Below, in pieces: positions 1 through 11,300 of a DNA stretch of 64,000 nucleotides; the first letter of the stretch is position 1; every line of letters begins with the position of its first letter. The translations under genes were made by a program, and so were the position numbers. The stretch is from contig JANDJZ010000125.1 in NCBI GenBank assembly GCA_027943245.1, positions 1 through 64,000 of the forward strand, given 5' to 3'. The notes beneath the pieces are model-generated. The model was not told the origin of the DNA. It saw nothing but the letters and a program-made list of their open reading frames with translations, and ran no database searches. The stretch is from Acanthamoeba sp. SK_2022b. Lineage: Eukaryota; Discosea; Longamoebia; Acanthamoebidae.

Positions 1-1594
1 GGAAGCAGGTGGCGGGGATGGGGCCCTGTCGCCTCTCGGGCAGCTCCGAGTGGGCCGAGTACCACTTGTACTCCTTCTCCTTGGTGTCCCGCGACTTGTG
101 CAGCAGATCGTAGACCTTCCAGTTGGTGATGCCGGGGCTGCGCTTGAGACCGGGCAGCTCGCTCGACATGTCGACCACCTCGAGCGCGCCCTTGCCTCGC
201 CGGATGAGCTCGGCCACGACGGCCTCGTCCTCGACCGGGTTGAAGGAGCACGTCGAGTACACCATGCGACCGCCGACCTTAAGGAGGCGCGCGGCGCGCG
301 TGGCGATCCTGAGCTGCAGCATGTGCAGCGCCGTGCCGAGGCCCGGGTGCCACTTGCCCCAGAGATCAAAGTTCTTGCGCAGCGTGCCGTCGCCACTGCA
401 AAATCGAATAAAATAAAAATTGGAGAAAAATTTAAAAAAAATCAAAAATTCGGCCGATTGGGAGGATGGGCCATACCTGCAGGGGACGTCGCACAGGATG
501 CGGTCGAAGAAGGTCACATCGCCGCGGCTGCCATCGGCCAGCCTGGGCCGAATCGCGGGGAACAGCTGGGCGGCGTAGTTGGCCATCATCACGCACGGGC
601 TGCCGATGCGCTTCACCTGATGCACCAGCATGTAGCAGCGCTGCTCGTCCACGTCGTTCGCCACCACCATGCCGGCTGTTTGCACATGCACAGGTCAGCC
701 AGCGCAACATTCGAATGGAGACCCCATCGATGGAGCTGAATAGGGCCGAGTACAGGGAATCTGGCCGTGCTCGAGCCCCTCGTGGAGGTACTCGATGAGC
801 TGCGTCGTCTTGGAGCCGGGCGCGGCGCACATGTCGAGCACGTTGTGGTGGGGCTCGACCTTGAGGAAGATGGGCGGGATCATGCTCACCGCCTCTTGAC
901 GCGACGTGTGGCCCTGATGGTCAATAATAATAATAATAATAATAAATGATGGCACGAACATGGCGGTGAGCAGAAGGCGCCAGGCATTAGCACTGCAGGC
1001 AAGTGCAGGCGCGTACCACTTCGGTTTCGTTCACGAGGAATTGGTTGAACTGGGTCAGCGCGTCGAGCTTCTTGAGAGCACGACGAGGAGTGCGCAAGTA
1101 CCAACCGTTTCCGTTGGGGTACCTGAGACAGCGAGGCACAAACAATTAATTTCGAAAATTCAAATGCAGCGAAATTAAATGGATGGCGATTTTGAAAGAT
1201 CGTACCAAGAGAGAGGCTCGAACTGAATGATGTTGGGCAGGAGATCGGAGCCGACATCAACGTTGTGCAGATTGGGTTGGAAATAGGTGGCCAATTTCTC
1301 TCGAAGCAGCGGCGCAAAGTAGGAATGGGCCGTGATGCGGAACGTAGTGGGCAGATCGCGTGTTAGAGACTCAGTGAACTCAGTCCACTCGGCGTCGGAG
1401 AAGCCGAATGTGTTCCTGTAGTACTCTACGAACAGATCGTTCTTACGTTCAGACGGGGACCAATTCCCCCTCTTCCCCTTGCCCTCCTCAATGTCCCAAC
1501 CCGCCTCATCCGTCTTTCGCTTCTTGTTGTTGCGGCCGCCCTGCCCCTTCCTGCCCCTCTTGTTGGTCTTGATCGTGTGCCGTCCCTTTCCCAT
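1..1594 (-). CDS. NSUN2: NSUN2-like RNA cytosine-5 methyltransferase, partial (C-terminus lies outside the window)
   Basis: The product is a SAM-dependent NOL1/NOP2/Sun methyltransferase that puts m5C on tRNA and other RNAs in the nucleus. Five exons are visible: 1594-1206, 1122-1017, 913-754, 675-477 and 395 to the window edge. The start MGKGRHTIK begins a basic, nuclear-signal-like N-terminus. Next comes the N-terminal block ending LSWYPNGNGWYLRTPRRALK, as in NSUN2, then SRQEAVSMIPP and the SAM loop DMCAAPGSKTTQL. Motif IV is DVPCSGDGT, with the Cys that releases product, and motif VI is MVYSTCSFNPVEDEAV, with the catalytic Cys. Both cysteines are intact, so the enzyme should be active. The order and spacing match NSUN2 rather than NOP2. 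The ATG lies 135 bp from the divergent deacylase gene, so the two probably share a promoter region. Family assignment is confident; the exact RNA target is inferred. Confidence 0.9.
923..946. repeat. (AAT)8 microsatellite in NSUN2 intron 2
   Basis: A run of AAT triplets lies just upstream (in gene sense) of the exon 3 acceptor. It is intronic and reads as ATT in the transcript, next to the CAG acceptor. Confidence 0.8.
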
Positions 1595-1729
1595 CGTGTC
1601 GTGTTTGCTCCGCGATCTGAGATCCAACAAAAAACGCAACGGACAGAACAACAGAAGGAAACAAAAAAAAGACTATAGGAAAAATCTCAGAAATGAATTT
1701 AATAAATCTTTTTTTTTTGATTGCGCAAG
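1595..1729. promoter_or_regulatory. Divergent intergenic region, NSUN2 / zinc deacylase
   Basis: Only 135 bp separates the two oppositely oriented start codons. The segment is AT-rich compared with the flanking exons and has A-runs and T-runs (for example the T-run near 1710). It must hold both promoters and both 5' leaders. No specific factor site was recognised. Confidence 0.5.
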
Positions 1730-3698
1730 ATGGAAGCACAGCAGCGGAAGAAGGTAGTTGTGGGCACCACGGAAGAGCAATTCGGTAGCGTCGTGCGTGG
1801 CAACCTTGTCCTCATTGACGAGCCCACAGGTGCAACTGCCACATGTTTGATCTATTTTTTGTACTTTGTTTCGGTGACGCTAACGACCGTGGCTCCAGGC
1901 TACCCTGTTCTGCTGAAGACCATCGTTGTGAGGTATCTTCCACCCATATCCCGAGATTATATTCGTCAGAAGGCAGGCAGTCTGTTGGTCTAGCGCCGCC
2001 AGCTCTGACTCCGAGCGTGATGTCGTGGGTGTACGCGCAGCGGTGCTGAAGCGGGCCCGCGAGTGCTCATTACTGGCAACATCCATGGAGATGAAGTCAC
2101 CGGCACGATCGTGATCCACCGCTTCATCGAAAGGCACGTCAGCTGCCCTTGGCCCTCGCATCATTCCTCCTTTGCTCATTCAACCTTTCTCACATCAACT
2201 ATAGCTTGGAGGGTAAGCTCGGTCAACTGAAGGGCACCATCGTCGCCATCCCTTCCCTCAATCCCACCGGACACCTCCAAGGTTCGCTTTCTTCCTTGCC
2301 ATGTTGGCCTGTCGCGATACAGAAACGATTTTTTCCTGACCAACGCTCGTTACTTTTACGTCATGCAGGCACTCGCTACCCGCAGTTCCAGAGCACCGAC
2401 CCGAATCGCAAGTGGCCCGACTCGAAGCCCGAGAGGTACATGATTACCCAAACGAAGTTGTCGCTCATCCTTGCTCCAACTGACGCCCATTGCAGGATCG
2501 CGGACCAGTTCAAGGCGAAGGAGGATGCCACCGACATTTGGGACAAGCTTCAGCGCCAAGCCGATGAGCAGCCTGGCCCTCAGGCCGAGGTCTTCAAGAA
2601 GGTGAGAACCTCGTTTGAGCTTCAACCTACATGCTTGATGGTCTAACGCTTGCGTATCTACACTTAGATCTATGCGGTCTTTGAGGACATCAAGCCAGAC
2701 TACCACATCGACCTCCACACCTTCTCCACCTTGTCCATCCCCTTCATCTTCCTCGACAGGTCAGCCTCCCTCTCTCTCCGACCGCTCCTTTGTCCACTCA
2801 CTGGTCTTTTGCATGGCATGCTCTTTGGGCCACGCAGAGTGCTGTACGACGGCGAGGCCCAGAAGGAGGAAGCGCACAAGCTCTTCGAGAAGACCAAGGA
2901 GATGGTCACCGCTCTGGGCTTGAGTGTGCTCGTTGAACGACCCGCCAGGTAAGCACGCTGAATCAATCCTCTCTCCCCAATTAGGATGGGTTGCATCGCG
3001 TCTGACCTCACCCCCTTTGTCGGCTCGGCTGTGGGAAGGCTGTACGTCAAACAGGGCCTGCACCGCAGCACCAGTGGAGCCACCCTCAACAAGCTTCGCA
3101 TTCCTTCGTGCACCATCGAGCTGGGGCCCATGCGCTCCGTCGAGCCACGCTGCAGGTCTGCACCGAAGCTCTGTGCGCTTTTGTGCGAGCATCCATTTCC
3201 AGGTCCGTGGTCCTCACCGCGTGCGTTCGCGTGCAGGGCCGCCGGTCTTGCTGCGCTGCACAACCTGCTGGTGTGGGCCGGCATGGTGCAGGACAAGCCC
3301 ATCACGATCGACCCGTCCTTCGTCCTCAACTTTGAGGAGCCCCACCGCTATCTCGTCTATCCCAGCGTGACCAAGACCGGTAACATATGTCACCGTCACT
3401 ACGATGGACGATTCCAATGGCGCTGATGAGCGGCGATCGTTTCGCAGGCATCGTGGACTACTCGAAGAACGCCGGAGAGCGCTTCGAGAAGGGCGAAGAG
3501 CTGGCCGTGGTGCGCACCATGGACGGCCAGGTGGTGGAGAGGATCCATGCCGAGATGTCCGGTTGGCTGGCCGGCTGGTTCGAGGGCGTGGCCAAGTACC
3601 CCGGCGCCGCGCTCGGCATGGTGGCCGTGCCTGATGGCCAGGGCATGCCCATGGTGGTCGATTGGGCGTCCCTGCCCGAGGACACCCTCCGTGCTTGA
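1730..3698 (+). CDS. AstE/AspA-type (M14-like) zinc deacylase
   Basis: This is a succinylglutamate desuccinylase/aspartoacylase-family zinc enzyme that hydrolyses an N-acyl or amide bond of a small amino-acid-like substrate. Zinc ligands are visible: the GNIHGDE motif (His and Glu, near 2085-2105) and the DLHT His near 2710. The substrate-binding stretch LNPTG...RYPQFQSTDPNRKWPD also fits the family. The start MEAQQRKK at 1730 opens exon 1 (1730-1829); exon 2 is 1899-1932 and exon 3 starts at 2041. The last exon carries a beta-strand-rich C-terminal domain and ends at TAG/TGA-region codon 3696-3698. The intron after the Zn motif appears to use a GC donor (AG/GCACGT), the only choice that keeps the frame. 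No signal peptide is seen, so it is probably cytosolic. The true substrate cannot be read from sequence. Confidence 0.8.
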
Positions 3699-3780
3699 TC
3701 AGGCCCCCACAAAAAATGGATTATATTTATTGAATTAAATATAAAAAGAATTCCAATGAGATAGGACAACAAAACTTGAC

Positions 3781-6530
3781 ATGCTGCGGGCCACCACGAG
3801 AGGAGGGTCTGTGGTGGAGCGGACGCTGGCTTGCTCTCGCCTGGGCATACCGGAACGTTTCGGATCTTTGGCACGACAATCGACCGCCATCTCCACGGCT
3901 TCATTTTCAACTTCCATCCGCACGACGCGACGGACTCTGCCTCTGCTGACGTACGGGCACCCTCGTCATGGCTCCGCCACTCTACCTTCTTCCATAATTC
4001 GCCTGCGCTGTGGCGAGGTGCAGCCACCCAGCAACACCAGGCCCTACACCTCGCCTACTGCTCCGACCTCGTCTTCTTCAGTGCCATTACCAACCGAGGC
4101 GGCTGCAGCAGCAGCGACATCTACCTCGACCTCTACGCCTGCAGGCACAACTGCCGTGGTCCCGCAGAAGGTGGGGCTCGGACAGAGGGTGCGGGAGGCC
4201 ATCCGCCACTTCTGGGCTGGCTCGCGCCTGCTCGCAGCGGTACTACACCACTCCACACTTGCCCCCCAATTTCCTCGTGTGGCGAGGCTGACGTATGTGT
4301 TGGCCTTTTCTAGAACGTGAAGGCGGCGTCGCTGCTTCTGAGAAAGAAGATCGCCGGCCAGAACCTCACGCGAAGGGAGCGCCGCCTCCTCACCCAGACC
4401 ACAGGTGCGCATAATGCTGCACCCTGGACGCTGTTTGGTGTGCTGCGTGCACTGACGGCAGGCGCAATGTCGGCACAACAGTGGATCTGTTCCGGCTGGT
4501 GCCCTTCCTGGCCATCGTCGTCATCCCGTTCGCCGAGCTCCTGCTCCCGGTCCTCCTGGCCGTCTTCCCCAACATGCTGCCCTCCACCTTCGAAGACAAG
4601 ATCAAGAAGGTGCGCTGGGCCGTGTGCTTTTCCGCGCCACTCCCTGTCGCCACGTACAAGCGTTTTGGCTCACGCTCGTGCTCGTTGTCACGTTCGTTCC
4701 TTCCAGGAGGAAGCCCGCCGCAAGGCCGTCCAGTTGAAGCTGGAGATGGCCAAGTTCTTGGAGGACGCCCTCTACCTGCGCTCGCTCCAGATCTCGCCCG
4801 ATACGCCGTCGGCCGCCACCTTTGCCGAGGCCATGAGGAAGGTGCCGCTGCTTTTCCCGTCTTGACACGGGCTTTCTTGTGGGTGTATGGTTGACATTGG
4901 CGTGCGCTGCTGCCCACAGGTCAAGGAGGGCAAGAGCCTGGAGACGAAGGAGATCTTGGGCCTCTCGAAGCTCTTCGAAGACAAGTTCACGCTGGAGATG
5001 CTCGACCGACAGCAGGTCGTCGCCATGTGCAAGTACATGGGCCTCTCTCGCTTCGGCCCAACGCACTACCTTCGCAACCAGCTGCGCAGCAAGCTGCACG
5101 AAATCCGTGAAGACGACGACGTACGCTTGCCCCGCCTCACCCGCCCGACCGCCCCGTTCACTTCGTGTGGTGATGGCCGCGCCGAGACTGACTCGCGATG
5201 TGTGTCCTTCGGCTTACTCAGCTGATCGCGCAGGAAGCGGCGTTGGACAAGTTCACAGAGTCGGAGATGAAACAGGCGACGCAGGTGCGAGGCATGGACT
5301 ATAAAGACTTCAGCACGGGTACATTGCACATTACCGCGCGCGGAGATCCGGATACCGCATTGCTGACGACCTCTCCTTCGTCATACGCAAAAAGCCAAGG
5401 CGCAGATGGAACAGTGGCTGCTATTGTCGGCGCAGCACGTCCCGCCATCGCTTCTCATTTTGTCCCGCGCCTTTGCGCTCACTTCCGCCTACTCACCTAA
5501 AGGTAACGCCAACACACGCACGCACGCACATAGTACACTACGGATACCATGATGACACCCTTTGGTCACACACAGCAGTCGAGGGTCAGCGCGTGGTCGA
5601 GAAAATGGCAGAGAGTGGCGAGATCGCTCTGCCCAAGGAGATGGAGGAGGCCCTGCACAAGACCATCTCAGCACTGCCCGACCAGCTGGTCGCCGACACG
5701 AAGCTCACCTCGGCGGCCAAGACCACACAGGACATGGAGTCCAAGCTCGAGGCCCTGCAGGAACAGATCCAGGCCATCAAGACCGAAGAGAAGGAGAAGA
5801 AAGCCAAAGAGAAGGAGGAGAAGGAGAAGGTAAGCGCTGCTCTCTTACTGCAGTGACGTGCATCGTGTCATTTGTGTTGTGCACACGCGCTGGTGCGGTG
5901 ACGAGATTGGATTGCTGATGAAAGGTCGACTCTTCGAAGGCGCCCGCGGCGACTGAGGTAAAGGCGACCAAGAAAGAGGTGGGCGCATACTCGGCCGAGC
6001 AGATGAAGGCCGTCAGCGAGGCCGTTTCCCTGCTGTTTGCCTCGGCGCCCTCGAAGATCAAGAAGGAGCGCGAGGCGCTTGAGCAGCTCAAGGAACGCAA
6101 GGAGGAGCGCAAGGAGGAACGAAAGGAAGAGGCCACGGCGACGGCGACCGAGCAGAAGCAGCCGCAGCCGCAGGACAAGGTGGTCCACACTCTCGAGACC
6201 AAGCTGGAGAAGATGATCGCCAAGCTGGACAAGGAAATGGACAGCGTCGATCGGCGTGCACACACGCTCATGTCCATCATCGACACCAACCAGGACGGTA
6301 CGCCCACGCCCGTTCCGTGACCTTGCTCCCACTTTGCTGTGCTCACATCGCTGCCGCCGCGTTCAGGCCAAATCTCGTTCGAGGAGTTCCAGGAGGCCGT
6401 GTCCCACCTCAAGGCCAAGTACGGCCCCGAGGACGTCTTGGCGATGTGGAAGAAGCTCGACACCAACAACGACGGCCAGGTATCCCTCGAGCAACTCGAA
6501 CAGATCTACTCGGCCGACAGCGGACAGTAG
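3781..6530 (+). CDS. LETM1: LETM1-like mitochondrial inner-membrane protein with C-terminal EF-hands
   Basis: LETM1 proteins sit in the mitochondrial inner membrane and support K+/H+ (and debated Ca2+) exchange and ribosome contact. The first about 60 residues are rich in Arg, Ser and Thr and poor in acids ([15 protein letters not shown]...), as in a mitochondrial presequence. The single TM segment and flank [18 protein letters not shown] then [10 protein letters not shown] is the LETM1 signature. It is followed by the ribosome-binding-like domain ([47 protein letters not shown]). Long Lys/Glu-rich coiled coils occupy 5700-6290. Two EF-hand loops close the protein: DTNQDGQISFEE and [12 protein letters not shown], the latter with Gln instead of Glu at loop position 12. 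The gene has many small introns, and its stop is at 6528-6530. Confidence is high for family and location. Confidence 0.92.
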
Positions 6531-6782
6531 CAACGCTGAGCTACGCAAAGCAGCAGAAGTCGGCGTTGCGGGATGGAATTGGGGAGCCAATATTTTTTTC
6601 CGGATAAAATCTGGGCAGGACGGGCTGTGGCGTCTCCCTTCGCGACGGCACTTCCTTCTGCAGGCCCGCGACACCCACTTCGCATCGGCACACAACTTCG
6701 GTCGATTGTTATCGATTCGTTACTTAGTAAGGTCTGTAAACAAGCCGTCCTTCTCTACAGACACCTCCCCACAACAGACAAA

Positions 6783-7774
6783 ATGGTGGCCGTTCCCAAG
6801 AGGTTGGCGAAGCTGCTCGCCCCCTTCATCATGGAATTCATCGGCACCTTCTTCTTGACGGCGTCGATCTCCTTCAACTTGATCAATTTCCTTCGAAGCG
6901 ATAGCGTCTTCGAGATGCAGGCCGCCCTCGGTATCGGAACCTGTCTCGTGGCGGTGGTCTACGCTGGTGGCCATTTGTCGGGAGCCCACTACAACCCCTC
7001 CATCACCATTGCCGTGTGGGTCAGGTCTCTGGGCCACCGTCCTCGCCCTGGCCAGGAGAAGCCCCCCATCTCGACCCTCGATGCGGCTATCTACATCGTC
7101 GTTCAAATCTTCGCTTCATTCCTCGCGGGTCTGTTCCAGTGGGCTATTCTCTCTGAGACCTTCCGCATCACCCCCGGCGCCAACATCCCCCTCATCGGTG
7201 CTGTCATCGTCGAGTGGTTCTGGACCTTCCTGCTCGACTTCGTCGTGCTCCAGACCGCCACCACCAAGCCTCAGGCCGGTAACTCCTTCTTCGGTATCGC
7301 CATCGGCTTCACTGTCCTTTCGGGCATCTGCTCTGCCGGCTGTACGTCGTCATTCGCCCCGTTCTTGATTTCCTGATTTATGCATTTTTCAAATCAATTC
7401 TCACTCTCGCCCACCTCCTCAATTCAGACGTGTCTGGTGGTGCCTTGAACCCTGCCATCCTGCTCGGCCTCAACTTCTCCGACGCTATCGCCCACGGCGA
7501 CATCACTCGTCTGGAGTACACCTGGATCTACCTCATTGGTGGCGTGCTCGGCGGCCTGAGCGCCGGCGGCCTGTTCTACCTCACCAATGTGGACGAGTAC
7601 GGTGACGAGCAGCAGATCTCGCTCTACTCGACCGAGGCCACCACCGTCGCCTCCGTCGCCGCCACCAAGCGCAGCAAGCAGCACATCCGCGGCGAGGTCG
7701 ACATGGCCAGCGACGGCGAGTACGAGGACATGGGCGGCGACCAGGGCACCTACCTCCTCGGCCAGAGGTCATAG
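6783..7774 (+). CDS. Aquaporin (MIP family) with atypical pore motifs
   Basis: A six-TM water/solute channel in two exons, 6783-7341 and 7428-7774, joined in TAC (Tyr) just before the second pore loop. The N-terminal half has MEFIGTFFLTASISFN and the first half-helix SGAHYNPSITIAV, where NPA is changed to NPS. The second is SGGALNPAILLGL, which keeps NPA but has Ile where nearly all MIPs have the selectivity-filter Arg (NPAR). The cytoplasmic tail is acidic and Ser/Tyr-rich (SDGEYEDMGGDQGTY) and could be a regulatory site. In free-living amoebae aquaporins serve contractile-vacuole osmoregulation; a role here is inference. The ATG choice follows the Met immediately before the basic leader VAVPKRLAKLL. 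Confidence 0.92.
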
Positions 7775-8327
7775 ACCAACCGATCTGCACCATAGTGGTC
7801 ATACGTTACGCTACATCACCTACCAACCAACCAACCAACCAATCGACCAGCAGTCCATTGAGCGACCGCTGCTTCCTCGCTTTCTGCCGTGGTGCTTGCC
7901 TGGCTAGGGTAGACCCTCGACACTCCTCTCTACTTTTTCCTGTTCCCTTCAGTTGTCGTCTCTTTAGGTCCTCTTGTAAAATGTACACTCGCGGCACACT
8001 TCACCTTCTACGCCCTTTCCCGTTCTCATTCTCGTTCTCGTTCTCGGTTCCTCTTTCTGTTCCTGTTTATGCTTCATTTCATTTCTATTTTCATTTTCCA
8101 AGTTCTATTATTTGCGGACAGCCCAAAAAAGGAAGTGGGTGCTCTTGCGCTCACAACAACGGACGGCTCCTCTTGTGTGTGTTTGACGAAAGGGACTGAA
8201 GAGGGAGACCTTCTCGATTGACCGAGAACATCTTTCTCGATCGCGCCAACGAGAGTGTGGCGAGGTAGAAGGAAGGATCCTCACTACTGAAGGCGGTCAC
8301 CGGTTACGAAAGAGCACTGCCTAAAAG
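7775..8327. other. Intergenic: aquaporin 3' UTR and RhoGEF-dynamin upstream region
   Basis: No convincing gene is present. A short CCAA tetranucleotide run lies at 7823-7842. A pyrimidine-rich stretch with repeated TTCTCG/TTCTCA units lies around 8020-8050. The last 100 bp before the ATG at 8328 is likely leader sequence. No TATA box or defined operator was recognised. Confidence 0.5.
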
Positions 8328-11300
8328 ATGAGCGTGTGGGGGGCAGAAGATGCCGAAAGGCACGAGCGGCTCAGGAATGAAGTGATGAGGGAGCTGGTAG
8401 AGACCGAAGTGGCCTACGTCGAACACCTGAAGACAATCGTCCAGGTTAGCTACTCCCCCCCCCCCATAGCACACGACATTCAGTGGAGATAACGCAGTGC
8501 TGGTTCTGACCCGATTATTTGATTCCACAGGTGTTCGTCAACCCCATCAAAGCCCAGGGACTGTTGAACGCGGCCGAGGTGTCCAACATCTTCTCCAACA
8601 TCACTCTCATCCTTACCATCAACACTGAGCTCATGACCGATCTGCTGAAGATTAAGAAGTCCAAGCCCTCGACTCAGAACATTGGCGAAATCTTCCTCAA
8701 ACTGGTACGCAAGCTACCCGTTCTATTCTTATCTTGTTCATGCTGCTTCTATAAAGACTTTCTCGTGGTATGCTTACACGCGCGTTGTTTATGTGGTACT
8801 GACATGCTGGCGACCGACTACCATAGGCGGACTATCTCAAGATGTACACACAGTACTGTTCCAACCAGGGACGCGCGCTTGCTGAGATAGAAAACATCAA
8901 GAAGACCAACCCGATGTTCTCCACCTTTCTCGAGGCAAGCTCACGCATTTTCCTCGCCCCATTCCTCCACGCTCGCTGACGCTCCCTCTCGACCATTGCC
9001 GCTTGAAATGCACAGGAATGTAAAAAGAACGAACGTTGTCAGAGGCAGGACATCGGCAGCTTCATCATCAAGCCCATTCAGCGCATCTGCAAGTACCCTC
9101 TGCTCTTGAGGGTGCGCTTCCGCTCTTCCCTCTCACGACCACCTATTAACCCAGTATCTTACGGTGTCGCCGGGTGTGGGTATTGTTGATGAGCAGGAGA
9201 TCGTGCAGCACACGCCCAAGGACCACTTCGACTACGAAAACCTTCTGGCGGCTGTGGCCAAGATGACCGAAGTCGTCACCGACGTGAACGAGAACAAGCG
9301 CAAGGTGGAGAACGTGCAAAAGCTACTCGAGATCCAGAATGCGATTGTCTCGGACACCGGCGTAGCCGGAGTACGATCTCCCGTCTGGCTCATTCCTTTC
9401 TCGTTGTTCGTAGGCTTAGATCGGCTGACTGTTTGTTGTTTGGAAAACAAACGAATGCGATTGGATAGACGTTGAAGCTGGTGGAACCTGGCCGCAAGTT
9501 CGTGCAGGAGGGCATGCTGGTGGACCTTCGCGCCGGCAAGGAGATGGAGCGGAAGTATTTCCTGTTCAACAACATACTCATCCTGGCTCGGCCGATGCTC
9601 AAGGGCAAGAATCAGACCGGCGTCTTCTACAAGCTCAAGGACGAGATCGCCCTCAAGCAGACCTTTATCCGTGACAATGAGTGTGCGTACATCCCATAAA
9701 CATGCAGCTTGGCCTGCGCGGCGCTACGGGCTTATCTTTTCGTTTCTATTACACGATTTCAGCTGCCATCGCGAATGCGTTTGATCTGGTTAACTACGAG
9801 ACGACCAAGTTCTACACGCTGGCCCTGCCCACGCTCGACGACAAGCGCAGCCTCATGCAGAAGCTCAGCGAGATCACCAACGAGTACACGGACAAGGCCA
9901 AGACCGACTCGACTCCCGACCAGAGGGGCGGCTACTCTATCAACCTCAGTGGAACCGCCATCCGCGGCAAACAGGCTCTTCAGGTTTGGCCCTTCTTTCG
10001 CTTTCCATCTTCCTCACCCCCTCGAGCTTACCTTGGGTTGTGCGTGTTCGCTGCCTTGTGTAGGCGGGACTCGCGGGAAGTTTGGTGCGTCATCCGCAGC
10101 TTACGATATGAAAATGCTGGCGTCTCCAGGTTCTCACAGCCCCTCCCTTCGGCGTGTAGGTGTTTGGACAGACAAAGGAGTCAGAGATTCGTATGCTCGA
10201 GAAGAAGGAGCGAGAGCTCGAAAAGGAGCACAAGAAGATTCGCGCCGACTTCGAAGCCGTGATCAAGAGCAACGCCATCGTGCTCAAGAAAAAGGACAGG
10301 ATAAGGTGACTCCACCTCCTTTATTCTATCGCCATCAACCAGGCGGACGTTCACTACTCACCGCGCAAACTCGCGCTCGCATACACGTGCATACAGGCAA
10401 CAGCTAAGTGCTCTGAACGAGGAGAAGGAGAAGTTCCTGCAGAGGGAGTTTGACGAGCGAGTGCTGATGTGGGATGAGGCCATCCGTAAGCGCGACTTCA
10501 TCAACTCGGAGCAGCGCAGGAAGATCATCGACCTCAAGCGGCGAAAGGACGAGTTCAGAGACGACACCAAGGACCTGGAGCGCGTGGCCAAGGAGGTGCG
10601 CCGCATCAAGGACGAGAGGGGCAAGGCCGACGGCCCCGGCGTGGAGCGAACCGAGATCGATGTATCCACCGAGGATCAGGTGTCGTCCTACGACTGGAAG
10701 AGGCCCTACCCGCATCAGCTCTACAAGGCGTTCGACCTCATCACCGCCCTGGCCAAGGAGTATGCCCACCCACCTCGCAATTGCGCACCTCCCCCCTCTT
10801 TCTTGCGGCCAACTCATGTCGCGGCGTCCTGTGCAGTCTCAACCTCGAGCTGGAGATGCCGGAGATCGTGCTTGTGGGTATGCGGGGACACGGCAAGTCG
10901 ACCCTGCTGGAGGCCTTCCTCGGGCACCAGTTCACCGACGTGGGCTACGGTACGGCCAACCAAGCGCCACCTATACAGGGGTTTACTCACCCCATCTCCC
11001 TTTTTCTTGATCTAGGCGCTACGAGGAGGCCGCTGAGCCTGGAGATCAAGAACAATGCCGAGAGGCGTGAGCCCAAGGTCTTGCTCAGCTACGTGTCGAG
11101 GAACGGCGTGGAGAAGACGCAGTCAGTGTCGCTATCCCACTTCCCCGAGGTGATGAAGAAGAAGAACCAGGGCGCCTACTCTGCGTCCAGCTCGTCCTCC
11201 TCCTCTTCCTCGGCCTCCGCGGTGTCCAGCTCCTCGGCGGCCGCTCCGTCGTCCTCGATGTCAACAATCGTGATGTCGGCACGCAACAAGGACAAGGCCT

